9,938 nt of DNA from Actinomycetes bacterium (GTDB lineage: Bacteria; Actinomycetota; Actinomycetes; Nanopelagicales; Nanopelagicaceae). The notes under the pieces are model-generated. The model saw only the letters and a program-made list of their open reading frames with translations, made no database searches and had not been told where the DNA came from. How positions within the stretch are numbered: position 1 is the stretch's first letter; each line of letters begins with the position of its first letter. Positions 1-5,699 of the stretch are shown here, piece after piece. Location of the stretch: positions 1 to 9,938 of the forward strand of contig BJFZ01000046.1 in the NCBI GenBank assembly GCA_014190175.1, written 5' to 3'. The position numbers were made by a program, and so were the translations under genes.

Positions 1-68
1 CCCGGTTTTTGTCTTCCAAGAGGTGAAGTTCATGCTACCAGTTTTCTTTCTGTTGAGTAATAAGCCAG
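1..68. other. Window edge, no supported gene
   Basis: These 68 bases lie beyond the stop codon of the Sel1-repeat gene. Plus-strand frames 1 and 2 stay open from base 1 to stops near 60 and 112, but are too short to judge. On the minus strand an ATG at 33 opens a frame that runs off the window (starting MNFTSWK), with only a weak upstream TGGTAG, so it could be the start of another gene in the same direction. I see no stem followed by a T-run, so no intrinsic terminator for the Sel1 gene is visible here. Confidence 0.3.
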
Positions 69-818
69 TTATAGAGCGCCTTTCATATTATCACCAGCAT
101 CAACGTTTCTAAGAAAATGTGGTTTTCTAACTGGTGACCACTTAGCGGCTGCTGCTAGGGCATTCTCACGTTGCTCTAGCGTCAACTTCTTCTCCATATA
201 AATGAGACTATCAATCGAGACTTGATCCCCAGATTTACTGGATAACAACCACCAGAAATAAGCCAACTCATCGTCTTTATAAACACCAGTACCCCTGTGA
301 TGCATCACGCCAAGATTAAACTGAGCAGTCACATTCCCTTGTGCAGCTGCTAGGCGCCACCACTTCACCGCCTCCGCAAAATCTTGAGTAACCCCTATAC
401 CTTGATCGTACATAACTCCGAGGCCAGATTGAGCATCTATATCCCCTTGTGCGGCAGCCAAGCGAAACAACTTTAATGTCTTCTGATAATCTATAGGAAC
501 ACCACGTCCTATGAAGTGAGCCAACCCAAGGCTATATTGTGAACTTGCGTTCCCTTGCGCTGCTGCCAAGCTATGCCACTTCACTGCTTCTTGATAGTTC
601 CGCGTTACACCTAGGCCCTGAACATACATAAATCCCAGTGCATTCTGTGAAGAAGAATTTCCCTCTGCTGCTAATGGGCTGAATAATTTAAAGGCCTGTG
701 CGTAATCCCCCTTAATATAAGCGGCTGTAGCATCGTCAATTGGCGCTGCATTAGCGGTAGCCACCAAGCAGCACATGCTGAGAGCAAGTAAGGATTGCTG
801 GAGAGTTCTAGTAAACAT
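69..818 (-). CDS. Secreted Sel1-repeat (TPR-like) protein
   Basis: This 249-residue protein has a Sec signal peptide (residues 1-24, hydrophobic core LLALSMCCLVA, likely cleavage after ANA), so it should be periplasmic. Residues about 56-199 form four Sel1-type 36-residue units starting near 56, 92, 128 and 164. Each has the pattern LGxxYxxGxGVxxxxxxAxxWxxLAAxQG. Sel1 repeats form alpha-alpha superhelices that bind other proteins; in bacteria such proteins act as scaffolds in envelope maintenance, signalling or host contact, and have no catalytic role. The C-terminal ~50 residues are helical and lack the repeat consensus. The gene lies 131 bases after the lipoprotein gene on the same strand, so it may belong to the same operon or use its own promoter. 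The ribosome binding site before the ATG is poor, although the signal peptide supports this start. The family call is secure; the binding partner is unknown. Confidence 0.9.
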   Translation of the reverse strand: MFTRTLQQSLLALSMCCLVATANAAPIDDATAAYIKGDYAQAFKLFSPLAAEGNSSSQNALGFMYVQGLGVTRNYQEAVKWHSLAAAQGNASSQYSLGLAHFIGRGVPIDYQKTLKLFRLAAAQGDIDAQSGLGVMYDQGIGVTQDFAEAVKWWRLAAAQGNVTAQFNLGVMHHRGTGVYKDDELAYFWWLLSSKSGDQVSIDSLIYMEKKLTLEQRENALAAAAKWSPVRKPHFLRNVDAGDNMKGAL

Positions 819-828
819 TTGTGGATTT

Positions 829-834
829 ATTATA
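829..834 (-). promoter_or_regulatory. Possible -10 box of the Sel1 gene
   Basis: On the minus strand a perfect TATAAT lies 10 bases before the Sel1 ATG (818). No good -35 box is found 16-18 bases upstream. If it is used, transcription would begin almost at the ATG and give a nearly leaderless message, which would fit the missing Shine-Dalgarno sequence. A chance match in AT-rich DNA is equally possible. Confidence 0.2.
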
Positions 835-879
835 GAGGATCACTGCTTCAACGGTGCCGCTGTTGCTTATGAAAAGACG

Positions 880-898
880 TCGTTACATATGTAGACGA
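880..898. repeat. Near-perfect palindrome, possible operator
   Basis: The plus strand reads TCGTTACATATGTAGACGA. The core TACATATGTA is a perfect 10-base palindrome, and the flanks TCGT and ACGA continue it after allowing one extra base. It lies in the gap between the lipoprotein and Sel1 genes, about 60 bases before the Sel1 start, where a regulator could act. No T-run follows it, so it does not look like a terminator. Confidence 0.3.
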
Positions 899-949
899 TC
901 GCGAGTTTTGATCAACAGCGATAAAGGTGCGGCAACCATTTCCTCTGAT

Positions 950-1144
950 CTATCTCAGCCCTGATTTACCTTGAGATTCACAGAAAACTCGTGCTTGCAT
1001 CTCTGCATCGAGCCGCTCTGCTTCAGTCACTTGCGGATGAGAAGCTTTATTGGATTTCATTATGGCTTCTACACATTTATCTACATTGCTGGCACAGCCA
1101 GACAATATTAAGATTAGAGCCAGAATGGTAAACCGTCCTTTCAA
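950..1144 (-). CDS. Small outer-membrane-type lipoprotein
   Basis: The frame is open from a GTG at 1231, but I choose the TTG at 1144. It has GGTGA a few bases upstream and gives a textbook lipoprotein signal, MKGRFTILALILILSGC, with lipobox LSGC and the lipidated Cys at residue 17. The mature protein would be about 48 residues and contains two more cysteines (24 and 55) that could pair in the periplasm. The +2 residue is Ala, which predicts sorting to the outer membrane in Gram-negative cells. Alternative starts are the ATG at 1186 and the GTG at 1231 (93 residues, 2 bases after the upstream stop). Both place 30 or more residues before the Cys, unusually long for this signal type. The gene lies just downstream of the transglutaminase-like gene and is probably cotranscribed with it. 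No family beyond lipoprotein is recognised. Confidence 0.7.
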   Translation of the reverse strand: MKGRFTILALILILSGCASNVDKCVEAIMKSNKASHPQVTEAERLDAEMQARVFCESQGKSGLR

Positions 1145-1233
1145 TTTTTCACCGGTGGATTTAAGTCTGAAGTGCAACAGTGTCATGACACGAGTGTAAC
1201 TTATTCCAGAACACCTTATGAGCTTTGTCACTC

Positions 1234-3108
1234 TTACTCATAGAAAATCTGGCTTCGCATATCACTCAGGAATATTGGGAAGAATTTCTTTAATTGCTCA
1301 AGCTCTTCTGCCTGACACACCGCACTTGGACGCTGTGCATATAGTGCTCTCTTGACCTCCACCTTGTTACCATTCTGAACATAGCTGGATTGGTAGTGAA
1401 TGTCACCTTGTTTATAAGTCACATCTGGAGGAACTCTTGTGACTTTAACGTTCGGTGTGAATTCTATGGAATAACGCTCTTCAATTGTGCGAGAGCCGCA
1501 AATATATGGGGGAGTGTAATCCTCAGCAGACCTTCTATTTGCTAATTTATAGAGCTCTCCTGGAGACAGGCCTACTGGTATGCCAATCGCGCCGTGCCCG
1601 GGTACATTAGCAATAGCACCCAACGTAAATTCAGTCTTCACTTCAAACGGATGGTTTAAGTCATATGGATCACTTGGCATGAGTTTTCCAGCACCGGTGT
1701 GCCGAAATTTTGATAAATGATCACGAACCATCTTTTCTTCATGGACCGTTCCAGTGCCCTCATAATTAGCTCGCGCTGACAGATCATCCGTCCCAAAGTA
1801 GTTTGTATGTGACACCCCTTTTATTTCGCCATCTGACTCGATCTTCATTACGATTTTTGTAATTACTTTATTCTTGTCAGCACTTGGCTTTGGGGTATGA
1901 CCAACCTTACCAAGTGCAGTGAGTAGGGTGGGTTTATCTAATTCATCGAAGGTGAGTACGCCGAATGGAGCAAATTCCTGTGTCGCATCCACGTACAAAT
2001 CCCATTGAGGCAGATAGGTGATCATATGGTCGAACGTGCCGAATGTGACAAGATTAGGTAGGGTGTAAGAATCGCTTGCATTAATAAGGGCGGAACTGGC
2101 CTCAATTCCCTTCGCAGCAAGGAGTGCAATCAGCAGGGTATTGTTATCCTTGCAGTCACCATAGCGGTTACGAATAATGCTATCAGCGAAGTGTGGGACA
2201 AAGCCCCCATCCTTTAGGTAGATCGCCACATATCTGATCTCCCGACTCACCCAGTTGTACAGAGCTTTAGCTTGATCCTTTGGATCTGTTATTCCCACAG
2301 TAATCTGATCCGCTAGTTTCTGTACCGCTGGAGTAACAGCAGCCATAGCTTTGGTTTTTTCTTCATAGATCCGTGCAAATTCAATATGGCTTTGATAACT
2401 TGATAAACGGATATAAGGGGAGAAGTCCTCATACGCGACTGATAGAGGGGGTGTTGGATGAATCTTATTCTTATTCTGATAAGTATATCGGTAGCGTACT
2501 TCCTTATTCGGTCCATCCTCAACTCTGCCACCCTGCACCCCACTACTCTCCGCCTGAATAAACATCTTGGCAGGATGGGTTAGATTTAATTCAAAGTGAC
2601 CATAGTCATGGTTAGGTGAGAAACTGAATCCCGCCGTATATCGCTGAAATAAGGGAGCATGAGTTGTTGTCCTAACCTTGTAATAGATCCTTGAACCCAC
2701 TTTGACATTGGGGAAGATAATAATGCGGTGCTTTGTATCGGAGAATTTGGCTGCGCCGCCAGAGTTATCATCCTCCACTATACGAATCGCATTCTTGGCT
2801 ACTGGTATCTTCTTCCCTTCGGGAGTAATGGTGTACGCTTCAAGCACCTTAACCTTTTGGGTACTGCTGGTATAGCTGATGTCTGCTTGGGATATAGATT
2901 CGACAGCAATCTGTGTTCTTGCTAAATAGGTGACCTCTTTGGTCTCAATATCACTACCATCAGCATTTACTTTGACCGTATAGATTACGCGCTCAGCAGA
3001 GATATCTGCTTCATACCCCTCAGATTTGGCATGCAGTGTGCTTGCATACGTTATGGCAATGAGTAAGCTGACAATCAGCCGTATGCTAGAGAGTCTTAGT
3101 AAGATCAT
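1234..3108 (-). CDS. Exported DUF3857 and transglutaminase-like protein
   Basis: This 624-residue protein begins with a signal peptide (cleavage probably near LHA, residue 27). Residues about 35-230 match the beta-rich DUF3857 domain. Residues about 265-380 form a transglutaminase/papain-like domain with an apparently complete catalytic triad: Cys319 in RYGDCKD, His361 in FDHMI and Asp374 in YVDATQ. The C-terminal ~240 residues are beta-rich and typical of this two-domain family. Bacterial members are periplasmic; most are uncharacterised and may act as proteases, amidases or cross-linking enzymes. The ATG directly follows the TAA of the heptad-repeat gene, and a GAGGA ribosome binding site lies inside the end of that gene, so the two are probably translationally coupled. 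Length and domain order are normal for the family. The domain calls are secure; the substrate is unknown. Confidence 0.92.
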   Translation of the reverse strand: MILLRLSSIRLIVSLLIAITYASTLHAKSEGYEADISAERVIYTVKVNADGSDIETKEVTYLARTQIAVESISQADISYTSSTQKVKVLEAYTITPEGKKIPVAKNAIRIVEDDNSGGAAKFSDTKHRIIIFPNVKVGSRIYYKVRTTTHAPLFQRYTAGFSFSPNHDYGHFELNLTHPAKMFIQAESSGVQGGRVEDGPNKEVRYRYTYQNKNKIHPTPPLSVAYEDFSPYIRLSSYQSHIEFARIYEEKTKAMAAVTPAVQKLADQITVGITDPKDQAKALYNWVSREIRYVAIYLKDGGFVPHFADSIIRNRYGDCKDNNTLLIALLAAKGIEASSALINASDSYTLPNLVTFGTFDHMITYLPQWDLYVDATQEFAPFGVLTFDELDKPTLLTALGKVGHTPKPSADKNKVITKIVMKIESDGEIKGVSHTNYFGTDDLSARANYEGTGTVHEEKMVRDHLSKFRHTGAGKLMPSDPYDLNHPFEVKTEFTLGAIANVPGHGAIGIPVGLSPGELYKLANRRSAEDYTPPYICGSRTIEERYSIEFTPNVKVTRVPPDVTYKQGDIHYQSSYVQNGNKVEVKRALYAQRPSAVCQAEELEQLKKFFPIFLSDMRSQIFYE

Positions 3109-3411
3109 TTATCGTCCTCGGCTATAGCCAGTACGATTGCCATTATCATCAAATCTATTTACGACACCTTCAGGGGAAAGCACCTCATAGCCAGTGCGAT
3201 TTCCTCGACTGTCATAGGTTGCATTAGGCGCATTGTAATTTGAACTGCTGTTGTTAAAGTTTTGAGGACTGTTGTTATAGTTCTGACTACTGTTGTTGTA
3301 ATTAAGCTCGCTGTTCTGATAATTCAACGGACTATTCTCATAATTCATCGACTGCTGAGCATGTGCGGTACCAGACAGAAATAATGTAATAGCAACGAGG
3401 AAGGTTTTCAT
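3109..3411 (-). CDS. Secreted NYxNS heptad-repeat protein
   Basis: This 100-residue protein has a clear signal peptide (MKTFLVAITLFLSGTAHA, cleaved before QQ). The start is supported by AAGGAG 7 bases upstream. Residues 23-64 are six tandem heptads of the form N-[YF]-x-N-[SA]-x-x, rich in Asn, Ser, Tyr and Gln. The C-terminal part contains two copies of a decapeptide, YDSRGNRTGY (66-75) and FDDNGNRTGY (87-96), which resemble YD/RHS-type GNRTGY units. The mature protein is low in hydrophobic residues and probably extended or beta-solenoid-like. Short proteins with similar NSPxNY-type repeats occur in proteobacteria, but I know of no assigned function. It sits 30 bases after the 61-residue gene and is fused back-to-back with the transglutaminase-like gene, which makes it a possible partner or substrate of that enzyme (inference). 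Confidence 0.85.
   Translation of the reverse strand: MKTFLVAITLFLSGTAHAQQSMNYENSPLNYQNSELNYNNSSQNYNNSPQNFNNSSSNYNAPNATYDSRGNRTGYEVLSPEGVVNRFDDNGNRTGYSRGR
3220..3345 (-). repeat. Six tandem 21-base repeats (heptad-coding)
   Basis: This stretch encodes the six consecutive NYxNSxx heptads of the secreted 100-residue protein. The 21-base units are degenerate at the DNA level (AATTAC/AATTAT followed by AACAGC or similar) but in perfect register. Arrays of this kind can change copy number by slippage or unequal recombination without shifting the frame. Confidence 0.7.
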
Positions 3412-3441
3412 ATCAGTTCTCCTTGAATTATTTATATGCTT

Positions 3442-3627
3442 CTAAATGAAGTCTCTTGCTCGCTTGAGCGCGATACGCCGACGTTCAAGCATTTCCGGAG
3501 TTTCCTTATCTAGATCTTCAGCTTTTATTCCACGATGAGCTTTGGGCGCATTAAGGACATCCGATTCAGTGGTGACTTTGCTGCTGAAGGATTCAGCGAT
3601 CTTCTTCATCCTGGTTTTTGCGGGCAT
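3442..3627 (-). CDS. Small basic hypothetical protein
   Basis: This 61-residue protein starts at an ATG with a strong AGGAG ribosome binding site 6 bases upstream, which is the main evidence that it is real. It is highly charged and basic, with no signal peptide, membrane segment or cysteine. The C-terminal segment LERRRIALKRARDFI is predicted to form a strongly basic amphipathic helix, and the N-terminus (MPAKTRMKK) is also basic, so nucleic-acid binding is possible. I do not recognise the family. It is the first gene of the minus-strand operon of exported proteins, 30 bases before the heptad-repeat gene, although it looks cytoplasmic. No toxin-antitoxin partner is evident beside it. Confidence 0.6.
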   Translation of the reverse strand: MPAKTRMKKIAESFSSKVTTESDVLNAPKAHRGIKAEDLDKETPEMLERRRIALKRARDFI

Positions 3628-3809
3628 CGTGTTCTCCTATAGGTTGCTAAACCCTACCACAAACAATATGTCGAATTAGAAAGCAACGAATTATGTTAAA
3701 TACATCCGGCAGCAAAGTACCCCCTGCCGCGATTCAAGATCTATCCAGACTTGCATCAATATTTCAGACAGATGCCTAAATACGAGTGACTCATTATTTA
3801 GAGAGAAAA

Positions 3810-3824
3810 GCTCACCAGATGAGC
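3810..3824. promoter_or_regulatory. Operator-like inverted repeat, copy 1
   Basis: The sequence is GCTCACCAGATGAGC: GCTCA and TGAGC arms around a 5-base centre. It matches copy 2 at 3914 in 12 of 15 positions, and only the three central bases differ. It lies between the two divergent genes, 183 bases from the minus-strand gene start at 3627 and 149 bases from the SprT-like start. Confidence 0.4.
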
Positions 3825-3888
3825 CATCCTCGATCAAAGAAAAAATAATTATATGATATTGGTCACAGATCTTCAGTAACCAATACCC

Positions 3889-3905
3889 ATTACTTGAAAA
3901 GTAAT
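3889..3905. repeat. AT-rich palindrome
   Basis: Perfect 7-base arms ATTACTT and AAGTAAT flank a GAA centre. The element sits between the two operator-like GCTCAC-N3-ATGAGC repeats. It may be a second binding site or part of one regulatory complex; no function is shown by the sequence. Confidence 0.3.
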
Positions 3906-3913
3906 TCTATGTG

Positions 3914-3928
3914 GCTCACTTCATGAGC
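3914..3928. promoter_or_regulatory. Operator-like inverted repeat, copy 2
   Basis: The sequence is GCTCACTTCATGAGC, the second copy of the 15-base element. It covers the place where the -35 box of the SprT-like gene would fall if TATAAA at 3938-3943 is the -10 box. That is a position where a repressor would block polymerase. Confidence 0.45.
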
Positions 3929-3937
3929 TTTTAAACA

Positions 3938-3943
3938 TATAAA
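3938..3943 (+). promoter_or_regulatory. Possible -10 box of the SprT-like gene
   Basis: TATAAA lies 29 bases before the ATG at 3973. No good -35 hexamer is found 16-18 bases upstream; that space is filled by the 3914-3928 inverted repeat, so the promoter may depend on an activator or be weak. Confidence 0.3.
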
Positions 3944-3972
3944 TTGCACCTTTATGTTTCCTGGAGGGAAGA

Positions 3973-4611
3973 ATGAGTACAGCAGATAAGATCCAATCAT
4001 CAGGCGATCTCACGATTGAAATATCACCCCCTTCACTTACCCGAGAGGTTTGGCTACAACAGGCAGCCATACGGTTAGCTAATGATCTATTCAAACCACT
4101 TGGTCACGAAGTACCCAAGGTTCAAGTATCTATCGGATTTGCTAGTGGGGGATTGCGGAGTAGCGCCATTGGGCAATGTTGGCCCCGCAGTCGGGCTGAT
4201 GACAATCTCAACCACATCTTTGTTGCGCCGTCACTCAATGCGTATGACACGATCGATACCCTCGCACATGAGTTAATCCATGCGGTCGATAATTGTGAAC
4301 ATAAACATGGCAAGGAGTTCAAGAAGATTGCTCTTGCCCTTGGAATGAAAGGCCCGATGCGCGGTGCGTCAGCGGGGCCTGTTCTTAAAGTACGTCTCGA
4401 GCAGATATTAGCTGAATTGCCGCCTTACCCTCACGGGAAACTGAATGCAATTCATCACAAAATTTCTGTCAGTAGACCGCCAAGGGCCTGCTGTGAGATT
4501 TGTGGGTATAAGGTAACTGTACCGAAAAGATTTCTGCATCTTGGCGCACCGATTTGTCCAGCAGACCGAGTACAGATGAAAGAATTAGGAAACTGGGCAA
4601 ATTTGGGATGA
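3973..4611 (+). CDS. SprT-like zinc metalloprotein
   Basis: This 212-residue protein starts at an ATG preceded by GGAGGG (3963-3968), a strong ribosome binding site. The metalloprotease motif HELIH is at residues 99-103 and a likely third ligand, His112, sits in KHGKEFKK, giving the HExxH-x8-H pattern of SprT-like (SPRTN-related) proteins. A zinc-ribbon-like C-terminus follows (CCEICGYKV, residues 173-181, and Cys195 in APICP). Cytoplasmic SprT-like proteins are thought to act on DNA-bound proteins or DNA damage responses. This one is larger than E. coli SprT (about 165 residues) and has extensions on both sides of the core; similar small SprT-domain proteins are common on plasmids and phages. 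It is transcribed alone, convergent with the ATPase operon. The family call is strong; the biological substrate is not known. Confidence 0.88.
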   Translation: MSTADKIQSSGDLTIEISPPSLTREVWLQQAAIRLANDLFKPLGHEVPKVQVSIGFASGGLRSSAIGQCWPRSRADDNLNHIFVAPSLNAYDTIDTLAHELIHAVDNCEHKHGKEFKKIALALGMKGPMRGASAGPVLKVRLEQILAELPPYPHGKLNAIHHKISVSRPPRACCEICGYKVTVPKRFLHLGAPICPADRVQMKELGNWANLG

Positions 4612-4639
4612 TGTCCATACATTCGCATGAAGACGGTAA

Positions 4640-4664
4640 CTTTAGTTAATTAGCTAACCTAAAG
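4640..4664. terminator. Stem-loop between convergent genes
   Basis: CTTTAG and CTAAAG pair perfectly, and inner GTTA/TAAC pairing extends the stem with a bulge. It lies 29 bases after the SprT-like stop and 52 bases from the stop of the opposing operon. No T-run follows on either strand and the stem is AT-rich, so it is a weak candidate for a two-way terminator. Confidence 0.3.
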
Positions 4665-4697
4665 ATACGACAGAATAATAGGCTCCCATAACAATAG

Positions 4698-4724
4698 ACT
4701 GTCGATCTTTACTGCCTAGACAGT
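4698..4724 (-). terminator. Stem-loop at the end of the ATPase operon
   Basis: ACTGTC and GACAGT pair around a 15-base loop that covers the TAG stop (4716-4718) of the PLD-like gene. A competing hairpin, ACTGCCTAGACAGT, lies inside it. The downstream minus-strand sequence CTATTGTTATGG is only mildly T-rich, so termination is uncertain. Confidence 0.25.
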
Positions 4725-5699
4725 ATAAGAATCAACATTCAATGGATAGGCAATATCTTTATCTCGATGAATTTTATCTTTATACTTAGTCACTCCATAA
4801 ATATAAGTTAAACAAAGATTATCGTGATGTGCTTTATCAACAATAGAAGCATCCATCTGAGCTTTTGGCTGCGATGAAAGCTTCACACCTTGTCCAAAAT
4901 CAATAGCACCATATCGCGTTAGAAAAAAACGATTATGTAATCTTAGATTTTCCGTCCCGTGCTTAGCTTGCTTTACAAAATGGAAAATTAATTTTCGATC
5001 TATATATTTCGACATAACTGGCTTATATAAATCATCTATTGCTTTGCAGGCAACGATAAAAGTAACTTGCGGATCGGCAGAATTGATAGTCTTTTCTATC
5101 TTATAAGGTTTGTAATATAAATTCTCCAAAACTGTAATTACATGAATTTCATAGCACCGAGATCCTTTGATTCTATTCAGCAACATAATAATCATATTTA
5201 AAGAATCAGAATCACATGGGTCAAAATACTGATCGACTATAAAAGCAGCTGGCGAGCTAAGTAAAAGTGGCTCAATTGGTGACATGTATTCATCCCAAGT
5301 ACCACGAAATTTCCAAGTCCGGTTTCGCGACTCCCTGATCTTGACTAGTGCTTCAACCCACTCCATATGTGGACGTGGATCACAGCCATCTCCAACGACT
5401 GGTTTACATTGGCCCATTACATCAATATCACTTGCATTTTCTGACCAACTCTTACTTAAATCATAGCGTAGCTTTTTCTCGAAAAGGGTACGTTTAATTT
5501 TATCGAGGAGAGTTTTTGCGGCGAGATTATCTACAGGTGAGAGTTCTTCAATGTGCTTCTCGAATTCACTCATCCAGTTTGTAGGGTAGCGTGCAACGTA
5601 TTGGCCATTGTATGGTCCAAATTCGGCAACAAAATCACGTATATCTCTAAGTTCTAACGAGAAGTTAGGACTTATAGCGGCTATGGGCAACTTATACAT
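4716..5699 (-). CDS. PLD-like partner of the DUF3696 ATPase (putative effector)
   Basis: I start this gene at the ATG at 5699 (327 residues, beginning MYKLPIAAISPNF), which overlaps the ATPase stop by 8 bases. The frame is open further up to a GTG at 5759, but that part only overlaps the ATPase coding sequence and has no ribosome binding site. Residues 1-150 match nothing I recognise. Residues about 153-275 resemble a phospholipase-D-like (MIT_C-type) core: a hydrophobic strand with DQYFDP (156-161), then LHNRFFLT with His255 and Arg257, then GAIDFGQGVKLS (264-275). The usual HKD motif would read HxK, so this is a degenerate single HxR version. There are no membrane segments. Overlap with the ATPase implies translational coupling and joint function. 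Its role (nuclease, other hydrolase or binding protein) is inference, and the PLD call is moderate at best. Confidence 0.75.
   Translation of the reverse strand: MYKLPIAAISPNFSLELRDIRDFVAEFGPYNGQYVARYPTNWMSEFEKHIEELSPVDNLAAKTLLDKIKRTLFEKKLRYDLSKSWSENASDIDVMGQCKPVVGDGCDPRPHMEWVEALVKIRESRNRTWKFRGTWDEYMSPIEPLLLSSPAAFIVDQYFDPCDSDSLNMIIMLLNRIKGSRCYEIHVITVLENLYYKPYKIEKTINSADPQVTFIVACKAIDDLYKPVMSKYIDRKLIFHFVKQAKHGTENLRLHNRFFLTRYGAIDFGQGVKLSSQPKAQMDASIVDKAHHDNLCLTYIYGVTKYKDKIHRDKDIAYPLNVDSYTV

Larger units (their letters stand above)
3628..3972. other. Divergent intergenic region rich in palindromes
   Basis: These 345 bases separate the minus-strand envelope operon from the plus-strand SprT-like gene and should hold both promoters. 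No ORF with a ribosome binding site is seen. Visible inverted repeats are CGGCAG/CTGCCG with an 11-base loop (3707-3729), GAGTGACTC (3784-3792), GCTCAC-N3-ATGAGC (3810-3824 and again 3914-3928), and ATTACTT/AAGTAAT with a 3-base loop (3889-3905). None has a following T-run, so they look like protein-binding sites rather than terminators. Confidence 0.5.

Noticed and set aside
1..33. Possible gene start on the minus strand at 33
   Set aside because: Only 11 codons are visible and the ribosome binding site is weak, so a gene cannot be supported.
2313..2925. Several short ORFs on both strands within the transglutaminase-like gene
   Set aside because: They overlap a long, clearly coding gene, have no domain or ribosome binding site support, and read as shadows in other frames.
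3220..3345. Tandem 21-base units considered as a CRISPR array
   Set aside because: There are no unique spacers, the units are contiguous, and they encode heptads in frame within a signal-peptide protein.
4711..4724. LexA-box-like ACTGCCTAGACAGT near the operon end
   Set aside because: The CTG and CAG arms are separated by 6 bases, but a proteobacterial LexA box needs CTGT-N8-ACAG, and the site is at the 3' end of a gene.
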